Positions 7,898 through 17,881 of a DNA stretch of 25,160 nt are shown here, in pieces. Made by a program: the position numbers and the translations under genes. The stretch is from an uncultured Clostridia bacterium (lineage in GTDB: Bacteria; Bacillota; Clostridia; TANB77; CAG-508). Position 1 is the stretch's first letter, and every line of letters starts with the position of its first letter. The DNA is taken from NCBI GenBank assembly GCA_948745425.1, contig CAPZDM010000020.1, positions 1-25,160 on the forward strand, read 5' to 3'. Below the pieces are notes generated by a model that was given only the letters and a program-made list of their open reading frames with translations, made no database searches and was not told the DNA's origin.

Positions 7898-9262
7898 ATG
7901 GCAAAGATAAAATCTGTTTTTGTTTGTAATGAATGTGGATATGAATCATCAAAATGGCTTGGAAAATGCCCTTCTTGTAGTGCCTGGAATAGCTTTTTTG
8001 AAGAAAAGGTATCTAAAGATTCAAAATCTTCAAATGGAATAGAAAAAAAGAAAAATGCTACTCCAACACCATTAAATAAAGTAGTTGGAAGTGAAACTGC
8101 CAGAATGTCCACAGGTTTTAAAGAGCTAGATATGGTATTAGGTGGAGGAATTGTTATTGGTTCATTAGTATTATTAGGAGGAGAACCAGGTATAGGAAAA
8201 TCAACTCTAATATTACAGATTTGCGAAAAATTAAAAACTGAAGGAACAATTCTTTACATATCAGGAGAAGAATCAGCAGAACAAATAAAACTAAGAGCAG
8301 ATAGATTAAAGGTTAATAGAGATAGTCTCTTATTTTTGGGAGAAACAGATATTGATATAATAGAAGAAGCTATAAATACAACAAATCCCAAACTTGTTAT
8401 CTTAGATTCAGTACAGACCATTTATTCAGATGAGATAAGTTCTGCACCAGGAAGTGTAAGTCAAGTAAGAGAAATTACAGCTAGAATTATGAAAATATGT
8501 AAATCCCAAGCTATTACAACTATAATAATTGGTCATGTTACAAAAGATGGCAATATCGCAGGTCCAAGAGTGTTAGAACATATGGTAGATGTTGTTTTAT
8601 ACCTAGAAGGTGAAAGATATTTTTCTTATAGGGTATTGAGAGGAGTAAAAAATAGATTTGGTTCTACTAATGAAATTGGAATGTTTGAGATGGAAGGACT
8701 AGGTCTTAGAGAGATAGAAAACCCATCTTCTGTAATGATTTCAGAAAGAGATAATAATCCACCAGGTTCTATTGTAATTGCAAGTGTAGAAGGAACAAGA
8801 CCATTATTGGTAGAATTACAAGCTTTAACTTCACAAACAATTTTTGGTTTTCCAAGACGAACAGCAAATGGAATTGATTATAATAGATTAACTCTTCTAG
8901 TTGCAGTACTAGAAAAAAGAGCAGGGTTAAATTTAGGAAATCAGGATGTATATTTAAATGTTGTAAATGGAATTAAAATTAATGAACCTGCAACAGATTT
9001 AGGTATAATACTTGCAACAGCATCTAGTTATAAAAACATTCCGATTTCAGATAAACTTGTAGCAATTGGTGAAGTTGGATTAACTGGAGAGGTAAGAAAT
9101 GTCAACTTAATAGAAAAAAGACTGAAGGAAGTAGAAAAATTAGGATTTAAGACTTGCATAATTCCAGAAAGTAATAAGAAATACTTAAAAGAAAAATTTA
9201 ATTTAGAAATAATAGCTGTAAAAAATATTAATGATGCAATGAGAGGTGCAGGTTTAAAATGA
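7898..9262 (+). CDS. radA: DNA repair protein RadA
   Basis: A 454-residue RadA/Sms. By family, it is a RecA-like ATPase that extends branch migration during homologous recombination. The N-terminal zinc finger has cysteines at 10, 13, 24 and 27 (CNECG, CPSC). The RecA-like core has Walker A GGEPGIGKST near residues 94-103, and the RadA-specific KNRFG motif is near 250. The C-terminal part (about 285-454) is the Lon-protease-like domain (NVVNGIKINEPATDLGI, VAIGEVGLTGEVRNV) without protease function. Length and motif order are complete. The stop overlaps the disA start by four bases (ATGA), so the two are translationally coupled and share a promoter. Confidence 0.96.
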   Translation: MAKIKSVFVCNECGYESSKWLGKCPSCSAWNSFFEEKVSKDSKSSNGIEKKKNATPTPLNKVVGSETARMSTGFKELDMVLGGGIVIGSLVLLGGEPGIGKSTLILQICEKLKTEGTILYISGEESAEQIKLRADRLKVNRDSLLFLGETDIDIIEEAINTTNPKLVILDSVQTIYSDEISSAPGSVSQVREITARIMKICKSQAITTIIIGHVTKDGNIAGPRVLEHMVDVVLYLEGERYFSYRVLRGVKNRFGSTNEIGMFEMEGLGLREIENPSSVMISERDNNPPGSIVIASVEGTRPLLVELQALTSQTIFGFPRRTANGIDYNRLTLLVAVLEKRAGLNLGNQDVYLNVVNGIKINEPATDLGIILATASSYKNIPISDKLVAIGEVGLTGEVRNVNLIEKRLKEVEKLGFKTCIIPESNKKYLKEKFNLEIIAVKNINDAMRGAGLK

Positions 9263-10329
9263 GAGAAAGTAAAGATGATGATATAATTGAAGTTTTAAAA
9301 TTAATATCTCCAGGTACACCAATAAGAGCAGGATTAGAAAATATTCTTAAAGCAAAGACTGGTGGTTTAATAGTTATTGGGGACTCTGAAGAAGTTTTAG
9401 ACATTGTTGATGGTGGATTTAGCATAAATGAAGAATATACACCATCAAGACTGTATGAATTGGCAAAAATGGATGGTGCTATTGTAATAAGTAGTGATTT
9501 AAGGAAAATATTATTTGCTAATGCTCAACTTATACCAAATTCATTGATTGAAACAAAGGAAACAGGAACAAGACATAGAACAGCAGAAAGAACAGCAAAA
9601 CAGACTAAACAATTAGTTATAAGTATTTCACAAAGGAGAGGAGTAATTACTATTTATAAAGGAAATTATAGATATGTAATGGAAGACACCTCAAGAGTGC
9701 TAGATAAAGCAAATCAAGCATTACAAACTGCTGAAAAATATAAGAAAGTATATGATAGAGAAATAAATACTTTAAATGAATTTGAATTTAATGATATTGT
9801 CACCCTTGAAAATGTCATAACTGTTATTCAAAAAGCAGAAATGGTAATGAAAATGGTAGAAGAAGTTCAAAGACAAATTTATGAGTTAGGAGAAGAGGGA
9901 CGACTTGTAGAAATGCAACTTGAAGAATTAGTTGGAGACTTAGAAAAAGAAGAATTACTTATAATTAAAGATTATATCTCAAGGAGGAGAAATCCAGAAA
10001 AAGCATTAAAAGAAATTATAGAATTAGATTTATCAAATTTATTAAATTCAATATCTATAGCAAAAATACTTGGATATCAAAATTTTGATGACTTTGGTGA
10101 AGTTGGAGTATACACAAAAGGATATAGATTATTAAATAAAATACCTAAAATGCCATCTAATATAGTTGATAATTTAGTAAAATCTTTTAAGTCGTTTCAA
10201 CATATTTTAATTGCAGATATTCCAACTCTAGATGATGTAGATGGAATAGGAGAAATAAGAGCTAGAGCAATAAAACAAGCATTACAAAGAATGCAAGAAC
10301 AATTTGTTTTTGATAAATTATTATCTTAA
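9259..10329 (+). CDS. disA: DNA integrity scanning diadenylate cyclase DisA
   Basis: A 356-residue DisA. By family, it makes cyclic di-AMP from two ATP, scans DNA and stops synthesis at branched structures. The N-terminal DAC domain has the DGA motif at 72-74 and the RHR motif at 105-107 (TGTRHRTAER), which bind ATP and metal. A helical spine occupies about 150-280, and a C-terminal helix-hairpin-helix domain ends the protein (PTLDDVDGIGEIRARAIKQ). All diagnostic parts are present, so it should be active. It overlaps radA by four bases and is followed by a hairpin, closing a two-gene operon. Confidence 0.96.
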   Translation: MRESKDDDIIEVLKLISPGTPIRAGLENILKAKTGGLIVIGDSEEVLDIVDGGFSINEEYTPSRLYELAKMDGAIVISSDLRKILFANAQLIPNSLIETKETGTRHRTAERTAKQTKQLVISISQRRGVITIYKGNYRYVMEDTSRVLDKANQALQTAEKYKKVYDREINTLNEFEFNDIVTLENVITVIQKAEMVMKMVEEVQRQIYELGEEGRLVEMQLEELVGDLEKEELLIIKDYISRRRNPEKALKEIIELDLSNLLNSISIAKILGYQNFDDFGEVGVYTKGYRLLNKIPKMPSNIVDNLVKSFKSFQHILIADIPTLDDVDGIGEIRARAIKQALQRMQEQFVFDKLLS

Positions 10330-10365
10330 TTTATATTAAAAAACCATTATCCAGTAACCGTAAAA

Positions 10366-10404
10366 TTACAATATATAATAAAAAATATTGTAAATTAATT
10401 TTTT
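10366..10404 (+). terminator. Terminator of radA-disA
   Basis: TTACAATAT (10366-10374) pairs with ATATTGTAA (10385-10393), and an AT stretch with a run of T follows. The right arm also carries the -35 box of the next promoter. Confidence 0.6.
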
Positions 10405-10416
10405 TAATGTTATAAT
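10388..10416 (+). promoter_or_regulatory. Promoter of the cyclophilin gene
   Basis: TTGTAA (10388-10393) and TATAAT (10411-10416) are 17 bases apart. A leader of about 95 bases follows. Confidence 0.55.
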
Positions 10417-10518
10417 GTACAAGATTTTAAAATACATGTGGTTAAATCTAATGGAAATTAAGAAAAGTGCTAGTATGCACAAAGCAAAAGATTATACCAA
10501 AAGAAAGGAAGGATAAAA

Positions 10519-11331
10519 TTGAAAAAAACAATATTAATTATAGTAATAATTTTAGTAGCAATTCTAATTGGTGGTGTATTTGTAAGTATAATTTTAAATG
10601 CAACACAAAAAATTGATAATCCAATTGCAACAATAAAAATGGAGGGATATGATGAAAGTATTGTAGTAGAATTATATCCTAAATATGCAGAAAATACAGT
10701 TGCAAATTTTATAATGCTTGCTAATAATGGATTTTATAATGGATTAAAAATTCACAGAGTAGAAGATACTTTAATTCAAGGTGGAGATTCTAGTGGAGAT
10801 GGAACAGGAAGTCCAAGTCTTAGTGATTTAGATAAAAGTATAGAAAAAGGTTCTGATGCAGATGATTATTATGCAATACCAGGGGAATTTCAAAAAAATG
10901 GATATGAGAATAATACTTTAAAATTTGAAAGAGGAGTTATAGGAATGGCAAGAGGAGATTATACTTCATATTCTTCTAGCCTAAAAAAAGAAAGTTATAA
11001 TTCAGCAGGTTCTCAATTCTTTATTATGACACAAAGCTTAGCAAGTTTAAATGGAGCTTATTGTGCATTTGGAAAAGTAACAAGTGGTATGGAAACAGTA
11101 GATAGTATTTCAAAAGTTGAAACAGCAGTCGATGAAAATAAAAATGAAGAAACAGGAGAGGTTACAAAAACAGAAACAACAAGACCTGCTACAGACATAA
11201 AAATAGAGAGCATAACGATAGATACTCATGGAGTTGAATATGGAAAACCAACTACAAATAAAATATTTGATTTATATTCATGGTACATGAAAACATACTA
11301 TAATAATTCATCATCAACACACACACATTAA
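10519..11331 (+). CDS. Membrane-anchored cyclophilin-type peptidyl-prolyl isomerase
   Basis: A 270-residue protein. The N-terminal membrane segment (about residues 3-27) has no lipobox cysteine, so I infer a signal anchor and an extracytoplasmic domain that helps fold exported proteins. The rest is a cyclophilin domain: IKMEGYDESIVVELYPKYA, NTVANFIMLANNGFYNGLKIHRV, IQGGDSSGDGTGSP, FERGVIGMARG, and the family signature SAGSQFFIMTQS, AYCAFGKVTSGMETVD. The tail is Ser/Thr/His-rich. Translation probably begins at a TTG preceded by AAAGGAAGG; no ATG fits. It forms its own unit between two terminators. Confidence 0.88.
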   Translation: MKKTILIIVIILVAILIGGVFVSIILNATQKIDNPIATIKMEGYDESIVVELYPKYAENTVANFIMLANNGFYNGLKIHRVEDTLIQGGDSSGDGTGSPSLSDLDKSIEKGSDADDYYAIPGEFQKNGYENNTLKFERGVIGMARGDYTSYSSSLKKESYNSAGSQFFIMTQSLASLNGAYCAFGKVTSGMETVDSISKVETAVDENKNEETGEVTKTETTRPATDIKIESITIDTHGVEYGKPTTNKIFDLYSWYMKTYYNNSSSTHTH

Positions 11332-11342
11332 AATTAAATAAT

Positions 11343-11370
11343 AAAATGACACAGATTACTGTGTCATTTT
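11343..11370. terminator. Bidirectional terminator
   Basis: AAAATGACACAG (11343-11354) and CTGTGTCATTTT (11359-11370) form a perfect 12-base-pair stem with a four-base loop. It serves the cyclophilin gene on the plus strand and asnS on the minus strand. Confidence 0.85.
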
Positions 11371-11422
11371 ATTATTGGTGAATAGATAATAATGAATAAT
11401 GAAAAGTGAATAATTTTTGTTT

Positions 11423-12814
<1,392 letters not shown>

Positions 12815-12852
12815 AGAATCCAGTCCCTTCAATTTCTTATATAATTACATAT

Positions 12853-12874
12853 TATATACCAAAATTGGTATATA
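12853..12874. repeat. Palindrome before asnS
   Basis: TATATACCAA (12853-12862) and TTGGTATATA (12865-12874) are perfect inverted repeats around two bases, 40-60 bases upstream of the asnS start. It could be an operator or part of an RNA structure. Confidence 0.45.
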
Positions 12875-12908
12875 ATTCAAGACATTAAAGAAAAAATGTA
12901 TAAAAGTG

Positions 12909-12946
12909 AAGAACGGCACACTGTGAAACCACAATGCACCATTCTT
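12909..12946 (-). terminator. Hairpin in the asnS leader, possible attenuator
   Basis: Two 17-base arms (12909-12925 and 12930-12946) pair fully when G-U pairs are allowed, with a four-base loop. On the minus strand it is followed by a broken T-tract (CTTTTATACATTTTTTC). It lies between the asnS promoter and start. I find no T-box signature. Confidence 0.5.
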
Positions 12947-12986
12947 TTATATGTAAAGCTAAAGGCCTTGACCTTTAACAATATAG

Positions 12987-13015
12987 ATAATATCATAAAA
13001 AATTATAGTTGTCAA
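12987..13015 (-). promoter_or_regulatory. Promoter of asnS
   Basis: On the minus strand, a consensus TTGACA (13015-13010) and TATTAT (12992-12987) are 17 bases apart. Confidence 0.75.
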
Positions 13016-13227
13016 TAAAAAAATGGAAAATTTTGGATAAAAGTTATAAATACAAAAAAAATAAAGAGGAAGATTGAGAATAAAAGCTTATATGTGAGGA
13101 GGTTAGGAGATTTTATACAATAATAGTATAAAATATAGAAAAAAACAAAAATATGTGATAATATATAACATATTAAAAAAATATATAGTTATTGCTATAA
13201 CTGCATATATTTAGAAAAGGGGATAAT

Positions 13228-14298
13228 ATGAAAAAAAGAGTTTATTTTACAGTATCATCAATTATACAAATTATAATTGCAATTTATATTATAATTACAG
13301 CAAATGCAATAGTTCAAAATGAGATAGAGGCTTTCAAGGAAATTTATGAGGTAATGCCAATTGATATGATAAAAGATATGCTTCAAACTATTGAAAATAA
13401 TGGTGTGAAATCATTAATATTATGTTCTTGTATATGCATATTAATCAATATAGGAGTTATAATTACGGCTATAAGAAATAATATTTTAAAGAATAAGGGA
13501 TTATTGATTACAGGAAGTATTATTTGTCTAGTATTTGGAGGAAGTCAATTAGTAGAGATTTTAGCTATTGTAAATATTATAGTTTTATTATGTTTAAAAA
13601 GAAAGAACCCAGAAGATTTTCCTGTTAAAAAGGAATTACCTAAGTTAGAAAGAATTGGTATCACTAAAAAAGAAGTTTTTATAGGATTAGCACTAGTCTT
13701 AGTATATTTTTCTCAATTTATATGGGGAAATTATCTTATAGAATCTACTATTTTAAGATGGTTAATAACTATAGTATTTTATTTAAGTGTACTTGTATTA
13801 TCTATAATATTTTGGAACAAAAGCATAAAAAGAGATTTAAAAGCTTTTAGAGATAATTTTAGAACATATATAAAATTTATTTTACCTAGATTTGGATTAA
13901 TGTATATTGCTTATTTTGTAGTAACTATCTTTACAATAATAATAACTAAAAATATTGGTTCTGCTAATCAACAACATTTAGAAAGTTTGCCTAGTTGGTA
14001 TGTAATACCACTTGCTATAATATATGCGCCTATAGTTGAAGAAACTATATTTAGAGGACTAATACATAAAATAATAAAAAACGATACAATATTTATTATA
14101 GTGTCTGCAATTTGTTTTGGTCTATTACATACTATTTCTTCAGAATTAACTATAATAAATGTAATATTCAAAGCACTACCATATAGTGTTCTTGGAGGAT
14201 TTTTAGCGTATATATATAAAGAAACAGAGAACATAACTACAAGTATGTTCTGCCATGCAGGAATTAATCTAGTTGCATCAATATTAACCTTGTTGTAA
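13228..14298 (+). CDS. CPBP-family intramembrane metalloprotease
   Basis: A 356-residue multispanning membrane protein with about eight hydrophobic segments. The C-terminal part carries the CPBP (Rce1/Abi-type) signature: motif 1 EETIFRG (Glu271, Glu272, Arg276), motif 2 FGLLH (His301), and motif 3 CHAGIN (His343, Asn347), residues that bind the metal in this family. Members cleave CAAX-like or other membrane substrates, or protect against bacteriocins; the substrate here cannot be told. The N-terminal third (about residues 1-130) with a DUF-like four-helix arrangement is less conserved. AAAAGGGG five bases before the ATG supports the start. Only 20 bases separate it from the methyltransferase gene, so the two are probably co-transcribed. 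Confidence 0.85.
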   Translation: MKKRVYFTVSSIIQIIIAIYIIITANAIVQNEIEAFKEIYEVMPIDMIKDMLQTIENNGVKSLILCSCICILINIGVIITAIRNNILKNKGLLITGSIICLVFGGSQLVEILAIVNIIVLLCLKRKNPEDFPVKKELPKLERIGITKKEVFIGLALVLVYFSQFIWGNYLIESTILRWLITIVFYLSVLVLSIIFWNKSIKRDLKAFRDNFRTYIKFILPRFGLMYIAYFVVTIFTIIITKNIGSANQQHLESLPSWYVIPLAIIYAPIVEETIFRGLIHKIIKNDTIFIIVSAICFGLLHTISSELTIINVIFKALPYSVLGGFLAYIYKETENITTSMFCHAGINLVASILTLL

Positions 14299-14318
14299 TA
14301 TATATATAAGGAGAAGAA

Positions 14319-15692
14319 ATGGAAATAAGAAAAAACGAAGAATACATAGTAGATATAATAGACAATGGTTTTGAAGGAGAGGGAATTGCGAAAATCGATA
14401 ATTTTACTATATTTGTAAAAGGTGCAATCAAAGGTGAAAAAGTAAAGATATTAATTTTAAAAGTCAATTCTTCATATGCTTTTGCAAAAATATTAGAAAT
14501 AATCAATTCATCAGAATATAGATGTAAAGGAGATTGTGTTTATTATAATAGATGTGGAGGTTGTGATTTAAGACATATTAAATATGAAAAAACATTAGAT
14601 ATTAAGAAGAAGATGGTTCAAAGTCTAGTAAATAAAACTCTAAATAATAAAATAGAAGTAAATAATACAATAGGTATGGAAAAGCCATTTAATTATAGAA
14701 ACAAGGCACAATATCCAGTTGGTTTAGACAAAGATGGAAATGCGACATTTGGAGTATTTGCAAATAGAACACATGAAATAATCCCTACAAAAGATTGCAA
14801 AATACAGACAAAAATTTCAGAAGAAATAGCAAAATATATTATAGAATTTATAAAGGAAAATAATATAAATGTGTATGATGAAAAAATGGGTAAGGGAGTA
14901 TTTAGACATATTATAGTAAAAGTAGGAATGACAACAGAAGAAGTAATGTGTGTATTTGTAGTTAATGAAGAAAAAATCAAAAATGAAAAAGAGCTAATAT
15001 TAGGTTTAAAAGAAAAATTTCCAGAAATAAAGACAATAGTAAAAAATGTGAACAATAAAAATACAAACGTAATACTAGGAAATAAGAATATTATATTATA
15101 TGGAAATGGATATATAGAAGACAAGCTAGGTGGATTTACATTTAAAATATCACCGATGTCATTTTACCAAATAAATCCCATACAAACGGAAAAATTATAT
15201 AATTTAGCGATACAAAAGGCAGAATTAACAGGAAAAGAGACTATATTTGATTTATATTGTGGAATAGGAACAATAGGCATATTTGCATCAAAACATGTAA
15301 AACAAGTATATGGAATTGAAATTGTACCACAGGCAATAGAAGATGCAAAAGAAAATGCAAAAATAAATAATATTATAAATGCAGAATTTATGGTAGGAGA
15401 TGTAGAATTTGCATTATCAGAATTAATAGAAAAAAGAAAAATTATGCCAGAAGTAGTATTTGTAGATCCACCAAGAAAAGGATTAGACAACACTACAATT
15501 CAAAATTTATTAAAAGTAGAGCCTAAGAAAATAATATATATAAGCTGTAATCCAGCAACATTAATGCGTGACTTAAAAATACTAGAGGAAAAGTACCAAA
15601 TACAAGACATTACCCCTGTAGACATGTTCAATTGGACAAAACACGTTGAGTGTGTATCAGTGCTAGGTTTGAAAGAAAACGTCAAACGATAG
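14319..15692 (+). CDS. rlmD: 23S rRNA (uracil-5-)-methyltransferase, RlmD/RlmCD type
   Basis: A 457-residue TrmA/RumA-family enzyme. By family, it methylates a uracil of 23S rRNA at C5 with S-adenosylmethionine. Visible features are an N-terminal TRAM domain (about 5-60), an iron-sulfur motif C73-x5-C79-x2-C82 with a likely fourth cysteine near 160 (TKDCKI), the SAM site FDLYCGIGTIGIFAS near 310, DPPRKGLD, and the catalytic cysteine in YISCNPATL near 410. GGAG precedes the ATG closely. The 3' end encodes the conserved MFNWTKHVECVSVLG block, a place where integrative elements are known to insert in Firmicutes. After it the gene content changes to that of a mobile element. The last few residues may be supplied by the element. 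The exact target base (RlmD versus RlmCD) cannot be told. Confidence 0.9.
   Translation: MEIRKNEEYIVDIIDNGFEGEGIAKIDNFTIFVKGAIKGEKVKILILKVNSSYAFAKILEIINSSEYRCKGDCVYYNRCGGCDLRHIKYEKTLDIKKKMVQSLVNKTLNNKIEVNNTIGMEKPFNYRNKAQYPVGLDKDGNATFGVFANRTHEIIPTKDCKIQTKISEEIAKYIIEFIKENNINVYDEKMGKGVFRHIIVKVGMTTEEVMCVFVVNEEKIKNEKELILGLKEKFPEIKTIVKNVNNKNTNVILGNKNIILYGNGYIEDKLGGFTFKISPMSFYQINPIQTEKLYNLAIQKAELTGKETIFDLYCGIGTIGIFASKHVKQVYGIEIVPQAIEDAKENAKINNIINAEFMVGDVEFALSELIEKRKIMPEVVFVDPPRKGLDNTTIQNLLKVEPKKIIYISCNPATLMRDLKILEEKYQIQDITPVDMFNWTKHVECVSVLGLKENVKR
15641..15655 (+). other. Candidate attachment core of an integrated element
   Basis: The 15 bases ACACGTTGAGTGTGT encode the conserved HVECV end of the rRNA methyltransferase, a recognised type of ICE insertion site, and they mark the change from housekeeping to mobile-element genes. 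The second copy expected at the other end is outside the window, so this is inference. Confidence 0.35.
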
Positions 15693-15873
15693 AAAAATCA
15701 ATACATACAGAGATTTTTGAAAAAGTAAAAAAATCATAAAATTTAATAAAAAATGGCTAAAATTTTTAAAAAATAAAAAAGTGAAAATCAAGGTGGTCGG
15801 AGTAGGACTTGTTTCCACACACCACATACCAAAAAATAAATTATTGTAAACTAAGAAAAAAGAAAGAGAATAT

Positions 15874-15908
15874 AAGCGAGTTGATAATTGAAGTCAATTC
15901 GCTTTTTT
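15874..15908 (+). terminator. Terminator upstream of parA
   Basis: AAGCGAGTTGA (15874-15884) pairs with TCAATTCGCTT (15894-15904) with one G-U pair and a nine-base loop, ending in six T residues. Confidence 0.75.
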
Positions 15909-15928
15909 GCGTTTTAGATAACGTTACA

Positions 15929-15959
15929 TAGCTTTTAAATAAAAACTGTTTAAAAGCTA
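15929..15959. repeat. Inverted repeat upstream of parA
   Basis: TAGCTTTTAAA (15929-15939) and TTTAAAAGCTA (15949-15959) are perfect inverted repeats with a nine-base centre, directly upstream of the parA ribosome binding site. It could be an operator for ParA/ParB autoregulation or a centromere-like site. Confidence 0.45.
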
Positions 15960-15985
15960 AATTTAAAGGAAAGGAGGAACTAAAG

Positions 15986-16819
15986 ATGTCGAGATGCAGA
16001 ACAATAGCAATAGCTAATCAAAAAGGTGGAGTTGGTAAAACAACAACTACTTTCTCACTGGGAGTTGCATTAGCAAATGCAGGGAAGAAAGTTTTGGTAG
16101 TAGATGCAGACCCACAAGCAAATCTTACAACGTATATGGGGTATTTTGACGAAGATAATATTCCTGTTACTCTGTCTACCTTAATTGAAGGATATATAGC
16201 AGGAAAAGAAATAAAAGCAGAAGATGCAGTATTAAAAAATGACGAGGGTTTATTTCTAATACCATCACATATAAACTTAGCAGTAACAGCAGAGAATTTA
16301 TCTAATGCTATGCGTAGGGAAGATGCTATGAAAGAGTGTTTTAAGGAATTAAAGGCACAATATGATTATATTATTATAGACTGTGCTCCCTCATTAAATA
16401 TGATAACAACTAATGCACTTACAGTAGCAGACGAAGTTATTATACCTGTTCAATCACAGTATCTCTCAGCAGTAGGAATGGGGAATCTATTAGAAAGTAT
16501 TGCACAAGTTAGAAGAAAACTAAACAAGGACTTGCAAGTAGGAGGCGTATTACAAACAATGGTAGATAAAAGAACTAAATTGCCTACAACAATAAAGAAC
16601 ATAATTGAAAAAAGTTATGGAGATATTGTAAAGATATACGATACGCAAATTCCATTTGCAGTAAAAACAGCCGAATCCACCTCAAAAGGTCAAAGCATAT
16701 TTGCATACGACAAGAAAAGTAAAGTAGCAGAGGCTTATTCATTTTTTGCAGAGGAGGTGTTAAAAGATAGTGAAAGAAAAAGACGAAGAAATGCACTTGC
16801 CAAAGGTGAATGTCGCTAA
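15986..16819 (+). CDS. parA: ParA/Soj-family partition ATPase
   Basis: A 277-residue ParA-type ATPase. By family, it forms ATP-dependent dimers on DNA and moves ParB-bound DNA; in integrated elements it helps keep the excised circle. The deviant Walker A KGGVGKTT is at residues 13-20, the A' motif is in VLVVDADPQANLT, and Walker B is YDYIIIDCAPSLN. It has no N-terminal DNA-binding extension, like Soj. AAGGAGG upstream is well placed. The last 50 bases overlap parB in another frame. It opens the mobile-element region, and no clear promoter is seen in the 80 bases upstream apart from the inverted repeat. Confidence 0.92.
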   Translation: MSRCRTIAIANQKGGVGKTTTTFSLGVALANAGKKVLVVDADPQANLTTYMGYFDEDNIPVTLSTLIEGYIAGKEIKAEDAVLKNDEGLFLIPSHINLAVTAENLSNAMRREDAMKECFKELKAQYDYIIIDCAPSLNMITTNALTVADEVIIPVQSQYLSAVGMGNLLESIAQVRRKLNKDLQVGGVLQTMVDKRTKLPTTIKNIIEKSYGDIVKIYDTQIPFAVKTAESTSKGQSIFAYDKKSKVAEAYSFFAEEVLKDSERKRRRNALAKGECR

Positions 16820-17741
16820 GTTCTTTACTACACAAGAGGAGCGAGATGAGGAAAAACTTGAAAAAGTACAAGAAATTTCAATAAAAGAAATAGCACCATT
16901 TCCAGAACATCCATTTAAAGTGCGAGATGATGAGAAAATGTTTGAAACTGTTGAGAGCATAAAAGAACATGGAGTGTTAGTACCTGCCATTATAAGAATA
17001 AAAGACGGAAAATATCAAATGGTAGCAGGACATAGAAGACAAAGAGCCTGTGAATTAGCACAAAAAGAAACAATGCCGTGTATAATTAGAAATCTAACAG
17101 ACGAACAAGCTACAATAATAATGGTAGACTCGAACTTACAAAGGGAACAGATATTGCCGAGTGAACGTGCTTTTGCGTATAAAATGAAGTTAGATGCTAT
17201 AAAAAGACAGGGAGAAAGGAACGATTTAACTTCTACACAAGTTGTGCAGAAGTTATCAGTTGAAGTTGTTGCTGACGAAATGGGAGAAAGTCGAGAGAAA
17301 ATAAGAAGATATGTAAGATTAACTTATCTAACAGAGGAATTACTGGAACTTGTAGATAATCAATATTTAAAACTGAAAGATAAGTTACAAATGTCATTAG
17401 CACCAGCCGTTGAAATATCATATCTAAGCAAAAATGAGCAAGACATATTGTTCGAGGCAATGGAAGAAACACTTGTTACTCCATCTACTCCACAAGCAAA
17501 AAGATTAAGAGAAGAAAGCGAAAAGGGAACTTTAACAGAAGATAAAATATATGAAGTATTAGACGAAGAAAAGCCAAATCAAAGAGAACAAGTAAAAGTT
17601 CCAGACGAAGAATTACAGCCATACTATCCAAAAGAGGTAACCTCAGTAGAAGAAAAAAGAAAATATATAATACATTGTGTAAAAAGAGTATCAGAACTAG
17701 AAGAAAAACAAAGACAAAGAAAACTGGAATATGCAAGATAA
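16770..17741 (+). CDS. parB: ParB/Spo0J-family partition protein
   Basis: A 323-residue ParB-like protein. By family, it binds CTP and a parS site and partners ParA. The N-terminal ParB/Srx domain has IKEIAPFPEHPFKV, HGVLVPAIIR and the box GHRRQRA (87-93; usually GERRxRA), then the stretch QATIIMVDSNLQRE. The central HTH follows (VADEMGESREKIRRYVRLT). The C-terminal part is charged and coiled (VEEKRKYIIHCVKRVSELEEKQRQRK). Translation can start at the GTG at 16770, with GGAGG 12 bases upstream, or at the ATG at 16791; both overlap the end of parA. The GHRRxRA variant is the form I associate with Tn1549-type ICEs. Confidence 0.9.
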   Translation: MKEKDEEMHLPKVNVAKFFTTQEERDEEKLEKVQEISIKEIAPFPEHPFKVRDDEKMFETVESIKEHGVLVPAIIRIKDGKYQMVAGHRRQRACELAQKETMPCIIRNLTDEQATIIMVDSNLQREQILPSERAFAYKMKLDAIKRQGERNDLTSTQVVQKLSVEVVADEMGESREKIRRYVRLTYLTEELLELVDNQYLKLKDKLQMSLAPAVEISYLSKNEQDILFEAMEETLVTPSTPQAKRLREESEKGTLTEDKIYEVLDEEKPNQREQVKVPDEELQPYYPKEVTSVEEKRKYIIHCVKRVSELEEKQRQRKLEYAR

Positions 17742-17779
17742 CGTATTACAATTAAAATAAATTGTATATACGTTTTTTT
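17742..17779 (+). terminator. Terminator of parA-parB
   Basis: CGTA-TACAATT (17742-17753) pairs with AATTGTA-TACG (17760-17772) with a small internal bulge, followed directly by seven T residues. Confidence 0.65.
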
Positions 17780-17808
17780 ATTCCCCCTCCTTACAATCCA
17801 CCCCCTAA

Positions 17809-17827
17809 TACTAGCTATATACTAGCT
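17809..17827. repeat. Two short direct repeats
   Basis: TACTAGCT occurs twice with an 11-base period (17809-17816 and 17820-17827) between parB and the next gene. About one helical turn separates the copies, so a protein-binding or parS-like site is possible. Confidence 0.35.
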
Positions 17828-17881
17828 GAAAGAGTATATATAATAATAAATTAAAATATATAAATAATCCAAGTTGCACAT

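Larger units (their letters stand above)
12815..13227. other. Gene-free stretch: asnS leader and upstream region
   Basis: This 413-base stretch contains no convincing gene. It holds, on the minus strand, the asnS promoter, a 17-base-pair hairpin and a palindrome (listed separately). The remainder (about 13016-13227) is very AT-rich. It includes the small inverted repeat AGTTAT/ATAACT (13187-13202) and the ribosome binding site AAAAGGGG of the next gene. Confidence 0.6.

Noticed and set aside
12820..13016. T-box riboswitch upstream of asnS
   Set aside because: No AGGGTGGNACCGCG-like block and the leader is short, so only a generic hairpin is reported.
14693..15124. Minus-strand open frames inside rlmD
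   Set aside because: Ser/Phe-rich antisense shadows of AT-rich coding sequence with no ribosome binding sites.
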